64,000 nt of DNA from Vicinamibacterales bacterium (GTDB taxonomy: Bacteria; Acidobacteriota; Vicinamibacteria; Vicinamibacterales; 2-12-FULL-66-21), in assembly GCA_036496585.1 (NCBI GenBank), contig DASXLB010000020.1, forward strand, positions 39,504-103,503, written 5' to 3'. The notes under the pieces are model-generated. The model saw nothing but the letters and a program-made list of their open reading frames with translations. It was not told the DNA's origin and searched no databases. Position 1 is the first letter of the stretch; each line of letters starts with the position of its first letter. Positions 56,696 through 64,000 of this stretch are shown one piece after another. The position numbers and the translations under genes were made by a program.

Positions 56696-58996
56696 ATGAA
56701 ACGTTCGCTCGTCCTCGTTCTTGGCCTCGTCGCGCTCGCGACGGGTATGGTCGGCGCGCAAAACCGCCGCGCGCTGACGACCGCCGATTACGATCGTGCC
56801 GTCAAGATGCTCGCGCCCAGCCTGACGGGGCTGGTCTTCGGCGACACGGTCAGTGCGACGTGGCTGCCGGATGGCCGTTTCTGGTACGCGCGCACCACCC
56901 CGACGGGCAGCGAAAACGTCGTCATCGACCCGGTGAAGAAAAGCCGCGAAGTCGTCCAAACGCCGCCGCCGGGCGGCCAGGGCCCGGCGCCGGCCTTCGG
57001 GCGCGGCGGCCGCGGTGCTGGCGGCGAGGGGCGGGGCGGCCGCGGCGGCCGAGGCGGCGTGACACTGTCACGCACGTGCGGCCCTAACGTCACTGGCCTC
57101 ACCGGCGCGCCGCCCCCCTCGCTGTCGCCCGACGGCAGCAAGGCGATCTTCATCTGCGACTGGAACCTGTGGGTTAAGGATGTCGCCACCGGACAGGAAC
57201 GCCAGTTGACCACCGACGGGGCGAAGGACTTCGGCTACGCGACCAGCAACGCCGGCTGGGCGACGACCGCGGCGCCGTCGCTCTCGTGGTCGCCCGACGG
57301 CAAGCGCATCGCCACGCAGCAGCAGGACGAGCGCAAGGTCGGCGACATGTACCTGGTCGAAACCCCGGTCAACGGCGGCCACCCGGTGCTGCGCGCGTGG
57401 AAGTATCCACTGCCCGGCGACCCCGACGTGGCGATGATCAGCCGTGTCGTCATCGACGTCGGCACCGGCAAGGTGACGCGGCTCCTGGACGGCCCCGACT
57501 TCCACCGCGCGATGTCGGAAGACAACATCGACATGGGCGAATACCTGTGGAGTCCGGACGGTTCGCGGCTCGGCTACGTCTCGACCGATCGCTTCCACAA
57601 GAATTCCACTGCCAAGCTCGTCGATGCCACGTCCGGCGAGGTCCGCACGCTGTTCACCGAGACCGAAAAGACGCACGTGCAGACGCGCGTGCAGTGGCAG
57701 ATCCTGTGGGACTCGAAGGAAGTCGTGTGGTACTCGCAGCGCGATGGCACCGCCAACATGTACCTCTACGATCTGGACAGCGGCAAGGTCAAGAACCAGA
57801 TCACCAGCGGCCTCGGCCCGATCACGCGCGTCAACCGCATCGATCACGACACGCGAACCCTGTGGTACGAGGCCGACGGACGTGAGAAGGACCAGGATCC
57901 GTACTTCACGCACCTCTACCGCGTCGGCCTCGACGGCCGGAACAGCGTGTCGCTGACGCCCGACAACGGCACCCACTCGGTGCAGATCTCGCCCGACGGC
58001 AAGTACGTGATCGACACCTTCTCGCAGCCCGACGTCGCGCCGGAGACGACGCTCCGCGACGGCAAGTCCGGCGCGCTCGTCATGCCGCTCGAGAAGGCCG
58101 ACATCTCGAAGCTCCTCGCGACCGGCTGGAAGCCGCCCATGCAGATCAAGATGAAGGCGGCCGACGGCAAGACCGACATCTACGGGATGCTCTTCCGGCC
58201 GACCAACCTCGATCCGTCGAAGAAGTATCCGATCATCAACAACGCCTATCCCGGGCCACAGTCGGGCAGCGTCGGATCGCGCGCCTTCACGGTCGCGCGC
58301 GGCGACAAGCAGGCCCTCGCCGAGCTCGGCTTCGTCGTCGTCAGCATCGACGGCACCGGTACGCCAAACCGCTCGAAGGCCTACACCGACTCCTACTACG
58401 GCGCGATGGGCCGCGACAACACGATTCCCGATCAGATCGCCGGCATGAAGGAGCTGGCGAAGAAGTATCCGTGGATCGACATCGACAAGGCGGCGATGTG
58501 GGGGCACTCGGGCGGCGGCTTCATCACCGCCGACGCGCTGCTGCGCGCTCCCTACGACGACTTCTTCAAGGTCGGCATCTCCGAATCCGGCAATCACGAT
58601 CAGCGCCAGTACGAAGACGACTGGGGCGAGCGTTATCAGGGCCCGCTCGTGAAGAACGCCGACGGCACCGACAATTACGAGATCGAGGCCACGCAGACGC
58701 AGGCCGCCGGCCTCAAGGGCCATCTGCTCCTGATCCACGGGACGATGGACAATAACGTGCCGCCGTACAACACGCTGCTGGTTGCCGACGCGCTGATCAA
58801 GGCCAACAAGGAGTTCGACATGCTGCTCATTCCGAACTCCGGCCACGGCTACACGCCCGGCAACTACGTGATGCGCCGCCGGTGGGACTATTTCGTCAAG
58901 TACCTGCTCGACGCCGAGCCGCCGCGCGACTATGTCATTCCCTCGGGTCCGGCTGGCGCCGGCGGGCGCGCCGGCCTGGCCGGCGGCGATCAATAG
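56696..58996 (+). CDS. Exported S9 prolyl oligopeptidase-family (DPP IV-like) peptidase
   Basis: The 766-residue protein has a signal peptide (LVLVLGLVALATGMVGAQ), a beta-propeller with WDKDG-like repeats (SPDGSKAIFICDWNLWVKD, SPDGKRIATQQQDE, SPDGSRLGYVSTD) and an alpha/beta hydrolase end with catalytic triad Ser605 (WGHSGGG), Asp685 (GTMDNNVPP) and His717 (SGHGY). This matches exported dipeptidyl peptidases that take up host- or soil-derived peptides. A Gly/Arg-rich insert lies at residues 91-121 (GRGGRGAGG, GRGGRGGRGG) between two propeller strands. The gene stands alone with ATG 56696 behind a T-rich leader (TTCTTCTTCGATAGGACACC). Confidence 0.93.
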   Translation: MKRSLVLVLGLVALATGMVGAQNRRALTTADYDRAVKMLAPSLTGLVFGDTVSATWLPDGRFWYARTTPTGSENVVIDPVKKSREVVQTPPPGGQGPAPAFGRGGRGAGGEGRGGRGGRGGVTLSRTCGPNVTGLTGAPPPSLSPDGSKAIFICDWNLWVKDVATGQERQLTTDGAKDFGYATSNAGWATTAAPSLSWSPDGKRIATQQQDERKVGDMYLVETPVNGGHPVLRAWKYPLPGDPDVAMISRVVIDVGTGKVTRLLDGPDFHRAMSEDNIDMGEYLWSPDGSRLGYVSTDRFHKNSTAKLVDATSGEVRTLFTETEKTHVQTRVQWQILWDSKEVVWYSQRDGTANMYLYDLDSGKVKNQITSGLGPITRVNRIDHDTRTLWYEADGREKDQDPYFTHLYRVGLDGRNSVSLTPDNGTHSVQISPDGKYVIDTFSQPDVAPETTLRDGKSGALVMPLEKADISKLLATGWKPPMQIKMKAADGKTDIYGMLFRPTNLDPSKKYPIINNAYPGPQSGSVGSRAFTVARGDKQALAELGFVVVSIDGTGTPNRSKAYTDSYYGAMGRDNTIPDQIAGMKELAKKYPWIDIDKAAMWGHSGGGFITADALLRAPYDDFFKVGISESGNHDQRQYEDDWGERYQGPLVKNADGTDNYEIEATQTQAAGLKGHLLLIHGTMDNNVPPYNTLLVADALIKANKEFDMLLIPNSGHGYTPGNYVMRRRWDYFVKYLLDAEPPRDYVIPSGPAGAGGRAGLAGGDQ

Positions 58997-59018
58997 CATG
59001 TTCGGATTGGGAGAGACG

Positions 59019-59522
59019 ATGAACGCGAAGCGAACGATTCTGGCCATGGGAGCGGCGATATTCGTCGCCGCGGCCGCCGCCGCAGGCGCGCAGGCCGTCA
59101 CCGAGAGCGTGCACGTCGTTGTCGGCGGCGGTCCGCTGGCCGGCAGCTACGATGCGACGGAGACGAAAGGCGGCTGCAGCACCGGCGCCAACGGCCCCGG
59201 CTCGTGGGGCAATGCCTTCAGCAACGCCAAGGCAGGCGCCAAGGAGATTGGCGCGCTCTCGCTGATCGTGCCCGATGCCAAGGCGGCGGCCGCCGGCACC
59301 AGGCAGTTCTTCGTGCAGCTGCGCTTCGGCTCTATCCTGCAGCAGAACGTCTCCTACACGATCGAGACGCGCCCGACCGAAAAAAAGCAGGAGGGGGAGG
59401 GCACGGTCAAGGTCACCGACGCTGGCGCCACCGCCAAGGTGACGATCGAGGGGAAGACGAAAGACGGCATCGGCTTCACGGCGACCGTCGACTGCAAGGC
59501 CGTCGTGCGCATGGGCCAGTGA
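59019..59522 (+). CDS. Small exported protein with two cysteines
   Basis: The 167-residue protein has a signal peptide (ILAMGAAIFVAAAAAAGAQA) and a beta-sandwich-like body: VHVVVGGGPLAGSYDATETKGG (in parts), NAKAGAKEIGALSLIVPDA, RQFFVQLRFGSILQQNVSYTIETRP, GEGTVKVTDAGATAKVTIEG and a final FTATVDCKAVVRMG. Cys in GGCSTG and in TVDCKA could pair. ATG 59019 has GGGAGAGACG upstream. I do not recognise the family. It is distinct from the five-member family, lacking the RWAR and PVYF blocks. Confidence 0.7.
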   Translation: MNAKRTILAMGAAIFVAAAAAAGAQAVTESVHVVVGGGPLAGSYDATETKGGCSTGANGPGSWGNAFSNAKAGAKEIGALSLIVPDAKAAAAGTRQFFVQLRFGSILQQNVSYTIETRPTEKKQEGEGTVKVTDAGATAKVTIEGKTKDGIGFTATVDCKAVVRMGQ

Positions 59523-59573
59523 GTCCGGGAGGGGGCCGTTCTTCCTACGAAATGGCACATCGCGTCGGCGACC

Positions 59574-60338
59574 GTGCTCGCGCTGTTCGCCGCCACCCTG
59601 GCGTTCGGGCAGCGCGGCGGGTTCGGCCAGTTCGACACGCGCGCCGGCGCGCCGCCGCCCGCCGCCGAGATCCCCTATGACGGGCGCTTCGCCTTCGTCC
59701 GGCTGACCTACCAGACGCTGCCCGGCGGCTACTGGTATCGTGGCCAGCCAGCCTGGTCCCACGGCTATCCGTCGGCCGAGCAGCATCTGCTGCAGATTCT
59801 GGCGTCGGTCACCAACATCGACGCGCATCAGGAGACGACGACGCTGTCACTCGAAGATCCCCGGATCTTCGAGTTCCCCGTCCTCTACATCATCGAGGTG
59901 AGCTGGTGGCAGATGACCGAGGCCGAAGCGCGCAATCTGCGTGCGTTCCTCGACAAGGGGGGCTTCGTCATCGTCGACGACTTCAAGACGGCCGAATGGC
60001 GCGGCGGGCGCGGCTGGGCGCAGTTCGCCGACAACATGCGGCGGGTCATTCCCGACGCGCAGTTCGTCGACCTCGACGTGTCGCATCCGATCTTCAACGA
60101 GTTCTTCACCATCCGATCGCTCGAGATCTTCCCGCAGGCGTACAACGCCGGCCGGCCGATCTTTCGCGGCCTCTTCGAAGGCAACGATCCGCACAAACGG
60201 CTGCAGATGTTCATCTGCTACAACACTGACATCTCGCAGTTCTGGGAGTGGTCGGGTCTCGGCTTCCGTCCGATCGACGACACCAACGAGGCCTACAAGC
60301 TGGGCGTCAACGCGATCATTTACGGTCTGACGCACTGA
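59574..60338 (+). CDS. DUF4159 exported protein (start codon unclear)
   Basis: The 254-residue protein belongs to DUF4159: RFAFVRLTYQTLPGG, WSHGYPSAEQHLLQIL, FEFPVLYIIEVSWWQMTE, LRAFLDKGGFVIVDDFK, HPIFNEFFTIRSLEIF and ICYNTDISQFWEWSG. These lie beside gliding or MoxR-type genes in some phyla; function unknown. GTG 59574 is the only usual start, but it leaves the signal peptide (VLALFAATLAFGQ) without a positive N-terminus. In the same frame upstream, codons for KWHIASAT extend it well, with GGAGGGGG at 59527-59534, but no ATG, GTG or TTG follows that site in frame. The true start may be non-standard. The end overlaps the convergent phosphorylase by 23 nt. Confidence 0.8.
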   Translation: MLALFAATLAFGQRGGFGQFDTRAGAPPPAAEIPYDGRFAFVRLTYQTLPGGYWYRGQPAWSHGYPSAEQHLLQILASVTNIDAHQETTTLSLEDPRIFEFPVLYIIEVSWWQMTEAEARNLRAFLDKGGFVIVDDFKTAEWRGGRGWAQFADNMRRVIPDAQFVDLDVSHPIFNEFFTIRSLEIFPQAYNAGRPIFRGLFEGNDPHKRLQMFICYNTDISQFWEWSGLGFRPIDDTNEAYKLGVNAIIYGLTH

Positions 60339-62847
60339 GACCGCGTCCAGGCAGAACGACCGGGGTCTGTTCCACGGTCGCGCTCACCGGTGAGACATGC
60401 CAGATGTCATCGCAGTACTCGCGGATCGCGCGATCCGACGAGAACTTGCCGCCCCGCGCCGTGTTCAGGATCGACATGCGCGTCCAGCGGTCGACGTTCT
60501 CCCAGGCGGCGCTCACCTGTTGCTGGCACTCGATATAGGCGGCGTAGTCGGCGAGCACCAGGAACGGATCGGCGTGGCGCAGATTGTCGACGAGCGGCGC
60601 GAAGACCGCGGCGTCGCCGTTCGAGAAGTGTCCGCTCGCGATCAGGTCGAGCGTCGCGCGCAGTTCGTCGTTCCGCTCGATGTGCTCGGCGGGACGGTAG
60701 CCGCCGCGCTTGACGGCGTCGACCTGCGGCGCGGTCAGGCCGAACAGGAAGAAATTCTCCGGCCCGACTTCGGCGCGGATCTCGACGTTGGCGCCGTCGA
60801 GCGTGCCGATCGTCACCGCGCCGTTGAGCATGAACTTCATGTTGCCGGTTCCGGAGGCTTCCTTCCCGGCCAGGGAGATCTGCTCCGAGAGATCGGCGGC
60901 CGGGTAGATGAGATGGGCGTTCTGGACGTTGAAGTTGGGCACGAACGCCACCCTGATCCGTGAGTTCACCTCCGGATCGCCGTTTACCGTGTCGCCGACG
61001 GCGTTGATCAGCTTGATGATCAGTTTCGCCATGCGGTAGCCCGGCGCCGCCTTGCCGCCGAACACGAACGCCCGGGGCGGAATCGTCAGCCGTGGATCGC
61101 TCTTCAGCCGCCGATAGAGCGTGACGATGTGCAGCACGCTCAAGTGCTGGCGTTTGTACTCGTGAAAGCGCTTGACCTGGATGTCGAACATCCAGTCGGG
61201 ATCGAGCACGATGCCGGTGACGTCCTTGACGTATGCGGCGAGGCGCCGCTTGTTCGCGTGTTTGATCGCCCGCCATTCGCGCCGGAAGGCGGCGTCGTCG
61301 ACGTGCGGTTCGAGGCGCCGAAGCGATGCCAGATCGGTCGGCCAGCCGTTGCCGATGGTCCGATCGAGCAGGTCGCGCAGCCCGGGGTTGGCGAGCGCGA
61401 CGAAGCGGCGCGGTGTCACCCCGTTGGTCTTGTTGCTGAAGCGCTCTGGCCAGAGTTCGTAGAAGTCCCGCAGCAGACTCGACATGACCAGATCCGAATG
61501 CAGCGCGGCGACGCCGTTGATCGCGTGGCTGCCGACCGTGGCCAGGTGCGCCATGCGGATCGATTGCTGACCGTCCTCGCCGACGAGCGACATCCGCGCC
61601 ACGCGCGGCTCATCGCCAGGAAATCGCGCACGGACCTGGTCGAGGAACCGCCGGTTGATCTCGAGGATGATTTCGAGGTGCCGCGGCAGCAGATCGCGGA
61701 ACATCGACAGCGGCCACGTCTCGAGCGCTTCGGGCAGCAGGGTGTGGTTGGTGTAGCCCAGTGCCGCGACGGTGATGTCCCACGCGGCGTCCCAGCCGAG
61801 TCCGCGCTGGTCGACAAGCAGGCGCATCAGTTCGGCGACGGCGATCGACGGATGTGTGTCGTTGAGCTGAACGGCGTAGCGCTCGGCGAAGCTGGTGACC
61901 GGCGCGCCGCTGACGTCCAGGTGGCGCAGCATGTCCTGGAGCGAACAGGAGGTGAAGAAGTACTGCTGCGACAGCCGGAGCCGCTTGCCGGCCACCGGCT
62001 CGTCGTTCGGATACAGCACCTTGGTGATCGTCTCGGAGACCAGCTTCTGGTCGACGGCCGTGTAGTAGTCGCCGACGTTGAAGGCTTGGAAATCGAACGA
62101 CTCAACCGCCTCGGCACTCCACAACCGCAGCGTGTTGCAGGTGCCGACGCGATATCCCTGGATTGGCGTGTCGTAGGCCATCCCTTTCACGACCCGGTCC
62201 GGCACCCAGCGGACCCGCCTGACGCCGTCGGCGTCCTCGTACCACTCGGTGCGGCCGCCCCAGTTCACGTAATACGCCACATCCGGTTTGGCGATCTCCC
62301 ACGGATTGCCGTGGCGCAGCCACTTGTCGGTGATTTCGTGCTGCCAGCCGTCGCGGATTTCCTGATCGAAGATGCCGAATTCGTAGCGAAGGCCGTAGCC
62401 GATCGCCGGCCGCTCCAGTGTGGCCAGCGAGTCGAGGTAGCACGCCGCCAGCCGCCCGAGCCCGCCGTTGCCGAGCCCGGGTTCCTCCTCGCAGGCGATG
62501 ATCGCATCGAGGTCCTGGCCGAGATCGGCCATCGCGGTGCGCGCCGCCGGCTCGAGATCGAGGTTCAGAAGGTTGTTGCCGAGGTGCGGGCCGAGCAGGA
62601 ATTCGGCCGACAGATAGCAGGCGAACTTCGCCTTGCGCCCGATGTACTGGTCCGCCGTGTGCGCCCAGTGAGCCTGCATGCGATCGCGCACCGCGAGCGC
62701 CAGCGCCCGGTAGTACTCGTCTCGCGTCGCCGCCGCGGGCCGCCGCCCCAGCGAGTAGCGGAGGTGATCGACCACCGCCTGACGCAGCGCGCCGGGCCGA
62801 TGTCCCGTCCGGACGTCGTCGTTCGAAACCGCGTCGGTTGGTGCCAT
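60316..62847 (-). CDS. glgP: Glycogen/starch/alpha-glucan phosphorylase
   Basis: The 843-residue enzyme releases glucose 1-phosphate from glycogen. It has all family motifs: ACYLSAEFLLGPHLGNNLLNL (parts: YLSAEFLLG), EEEPGLGNGGLGRLAACYLDSLATL (parts: GLGNGGLGRLAACYLDS), QLNDTHPSIAVAELMR, GYTNHTLLPEALE, RFSNKTNGVTPRRF, IQVKRFHEYKRQHL, GGKAAPGYRMAK and the PLP-Lys block EASGTGNMKFMLNG. Length is normal. It starts 15 nt after the phosphoketolase stop, on the same strand, so both are probably one transcript. Glucose 1-phosphate would feed the pentose-phosphate route used by the phosphoketolase. Confidence 0.96.
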   Translation of the reverse strand: MAPTDAVSNDDVRTGHRPGALRQAVVDHLRYSLGRRPAAATRDEYYRALALAVRDRMQAHWAHTADQYIGRKAKFACYLSAEFLLGPHLGNNLLNLDLEPAARTAMADLGQDLDAIIACEEEPGLGNGGLGRLAACYLDSLATLERPAIGYGLRYEFGIFDQEIRDGWQHEITDKWLRHGNPWEIAKPDVAYYVNWGGRTEWYEDADGVRRVRWVPDRVVKGMAYDTPIQGYRVGTCNTLRLWSAEAVESFDFQAFNVGDYYTAVDQKLVSETITKVLYPNDEPVAGKRLRLSQQYFFTSCSLQDMLRHLDVSGAPVTSFAERYAVQLNDTHPSIAVAELMRLLVDQRGLGWDAAWDITVAALGYTNHTLLPEALETWPLSMFRDLLPRHLEIILEINRRFLDQVRARFPGDEPRVARMSLVGEDGQQSIRMAHLATVGSHAINGVAALHSDLVMSSLLRDFYELWPERFSNKTNGVTPRRFVALANPGLRDLLDRTIGNGWPTDLASLRRLEPHVDDAAFRREWRAIKHANKRRLAAYVKDVTGIVLDPDWMFDIQVKRFHEYKRQHLSVLHIVTLYRRLKSDPRLTIPPRAFVFGGKAAPGYRMAKLIIKLINAVGDTVNGDPEVNSRIRVAFVPNFNVQNAHLIYPAADLSEQISLAGKEASGTGNMKFMLNGAVTIGTLDGANVEIRAEVGPENFFLFGLTAPQVDAVKRGGYRPAEHIERNDELRATLDLIASGHFSNGDAAVFAPLVDNLRHADPFLVLADYAAYIECQQQVSAAWENVDRWTRMSILNTARGGKFSSDRAIREYCDDIWHVSPVSATVEQTPVVLPGRGLSASDRK

Positions 62848-62862
62848 CGAATTGCCTTTCCG

Positions 62863-64000
62863 CTACAGCGGCCACAGCCAGTCGGTGATCTCCGAGGGGT
62901 CGGCGCCGTACTCGTGCGCGTAGCGCACGTGATCGATGATCGCGTTCTTCATGTCCTCGCGAAGATGGCCGGCGGTCGCCCCGAGTGACGGCACGCGATC
63001 GATGACGTCCATGACCAGGTGGAAGCGCGAGGTTTCGTTGAGCAACGTCAGCTCGAGCGGCGTGTTGATGTTGCCCTTCTCCTTGTAGCCGCGCACGTGC
63101 ATGTGCTCGTGGCCCTTGAACCGGTAGGCGAGCTTGTGGATCAGCCACGGGTAGCCGTGGAAGTTGAAGATGATCGGCTTGTCGACCGTGAACACGCTGT
63201 CGAAATCGTGTTCCGTCGATCCGTGCGGATGCTCGGTCGCCGGCTGCAGCTTGAACAGATCGACGACGTTGACGAAGCGGATCTTCAGATTGGGCAGGCG
63301 CGCGCGCAGGATGGCGGTGGCGGCCAGCGCTTCCTGAGTGGCGACGTCGCCGCACGACGCCATCACGACGTCCGGTTCGCCGCCGGCATCGTTGCTGGCC
63401 TTCGCCCAGATGCCGAAGCCTTTCGCGCAGTGGACGATGGCCTCGTCGATCGTCGTGAACTGCAGGTGTTTCTGTTTGTCGACGACGATGACGTTGATGT
63501 AGTCCGTCGAGCGCAGGCAGTGGTCGGCGATCGACAGCAGCGTGTTGGCGTCGGGCGGCAGATACACCCTGGTAACGCTGGCGCTCTTGTTGGTCACCAG
63601 ATCGATGAACCCCGGATCCTGGTGCGAGAAGCCGTTGTGATCCTGCCGCCAGACCGTCGACGACAGCAGCAGGTTCTCCGACGCCACCGGCGCGCGCCAC
63701 TGCACGTGGTTCTTCGAGATGTCGAGCCACTTGGCGTGCTGGTTGAACATCGAGTCGATGACGTGCGCGAACGCCTCATAGGTATGGAAGAACCCATGCC
63801 GGCCGGTGAGAAGATAGCCTTCGAGCCATCCGATCAGCGTGTGTTCCGAGAGCATCTCCATCACGCGGCCGTCGCGCGCCAGCTCGCCGCCGTCGGCATC
63901 CTCGGGCAGCAAGTCCGCCATCCAGGTCTTCTTGCTCGCCTCGTAGACGGCCTGTAAGCGGTTCGACGCGGTTTCGTCCGGACCGAACACACGGAAGGTC
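62863..64000 (-). CDS. xfp: Phosphoketolase, C-terminal part (gene runs off the window)
   Basis: The last ~378 residues of a xylulose 5-phosphate/fructose 6-phosphate phosphoketolase (full length about 790) read from the right edge. Visible motifs are [96 protein letters not shown] (parts) and [20 protein letters not shown]. This is the thiamine-diphosphate enzyme that splits sugar phosphates to acetyl phosphate and an aldose phosphate. The N-terminal half with the cofactor site lies outside. Acetyl phosphate from it would be used by the acetate kinase encoded near 26.4 kb, giving ATP. Confidence 0.95.
   Translation of the reverse strand, partial: TFRVFGPDETASNRLQAVYEASKKTWMADLLPEDADGGELARDGRVMEMLSEHTLIGWLEGYLLTGRHGFFHTYEAFAHVIDSMFNQHAKWLDISKNHVQWRAPVASENLLLSSTVWRQDHNGFSHQDPGFIDLVTNKSASVTRVYLPPDANTLLSIADHCLRSTDYINVIVVDKQKHLQFTTIDEAIVHCAKGFGIWAKASNDAGGEPDVVMASCGDVATQEALAATAILRARLPNLKIRFVNVVDLFKLQPATEHPHGSTEHDFDSVFTVDKPIIFNFHGYPWLIHKLAYRFKGHEHMHVRGYKEKGNINTPLELTLLNETSRFHLVMDVIDRVPSLGATAGHLREDMKNAIIDHVRYAHEYGADPSEITDWLWPL

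Noticed and set aside
57068-59101. 677-codon minus-strand frame opposite the S9 peptidase
   Set aside because: Mirror frame with no family features; the plus strand has the catalytic triad.
1-64000. Mobile elements, CRISPR arrays, prophage or phage-defence genes
   Set aside because: No transposase, integrase, Cas, restriction-modification or toxin-antitoxin gene and no regularly spaced repeats were found; the only regular repeat is inside a coding gene.

Overview
The window is 64 kb of high-GC chromosomal DNA from a Gram-negative bacterium. Outer-membrane barrels, an RND efflux system, lipoproteins and many signal peptides show the cell envelope type. The mix of gene families (DUF4136, DUF3300/DUF2950, DUF4159, DUF2088, an NTP/NDP exchanger, PPK2, and DesK-type kinases with a sugar-binding-like sensor) is what I would expect of a soil Acidobacterium, most likely class Vicinamibacteria. 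That placement is inference from gene content only. I see no rRNA, tRNA, IS element, prophage or CRISPR array. About 53 protein genes fill the window, two of them cut by its ends.

Layout. 1-2.4 kb: end of a lipocalin-like gene, a small secreted protein, a SpoIIAA-like/STAS protein and a sigma-54 activator. 2.4-8.8 kb (minus): a four-gene overlapping operon of an outer-membrane barrel, a secreted protein with a kinase-like signature, an NTP/NDP exchange transporter and a Na+/dicarboxylate symporter fused to a periplasmic solute-binding domain. 8.9-18.6 kb: four more members of the small secreted family, a DUF481 protein, an AraC-type HTH-only regulator, a histidine kinase, a LuxR-type response regulator, a large DesK-type kinase and a cation/H+ antiporter. 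18.7-23.7 kb (minus): two porins, an amidohydrolase and an exported glutaminase. 24.2-31.4 kb: a formate/acetate module (MFS transporter, phosphotransacetylase, acetate kinase, pyruvate formate-lyase, its activase, carbonic anhydrase). 31.4-39.5 kb: an amylase-family hydrolase, an MscS channel, a repeat-rich secreted protein and three small envelope proteins. 39.5-46.9 kb (minus): RND tripartite efflux pump behind a second MscS channel. 47.1-53.3 kb: an MltF-like lytic transglycosylase, DUF4136, DUF2950, DUF3300, PPK2 and ABM-domain proteins. 53.5-60.3 kb: a 34-residue CxxC peptide, SpoIID/LytB, a LarA-like protein, an S9 peptidase, a small secreted protein and a DUF4159 protein. 60.3-64 kb (minus): phosphoketolase (cut by the window end) and glycogen phosphorylase; I infer that the phosphorylase lies downstream of, and is co-transcribed with or re-initiated behind or before, its neighbour on the same strand.

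Two things stand out. First, a 16-bp box, TGCCG-N5-GCATAG, occurs six times exactly. Every copy lies between genes or on a stop codon, and every copy is followed 20 or 21 nt later by a TAnnnT hexamer. This looks like a class II activator site overlapping the -35 region of a small regulon: three transcription units of the secreted family, the four-gene barrel operon, the RND pump, and one copy that points antisense into the AraC-type regulator gene. A second box (CCTGTCAGATCYACTAG, then 24 nt, then TAnRGT or TACAGT) precedes the large sensor kinase and the transglycosylase. Three of these promoters would give leaderless mRNAs. Second, the four-gene operon joins an NTP exchanger with an exported protein carrying DLKxxN and DVG signatures, which suggests, without proof, a periplasmic ATP-dependent modification system.

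Metabolically, phosphoketolase, phosphotransacetylase and acetate kinase, glycogen phosphorylase and pyruvate formate-lyase together fit carbon-store use with acetate and formate overflow under low oxygen.
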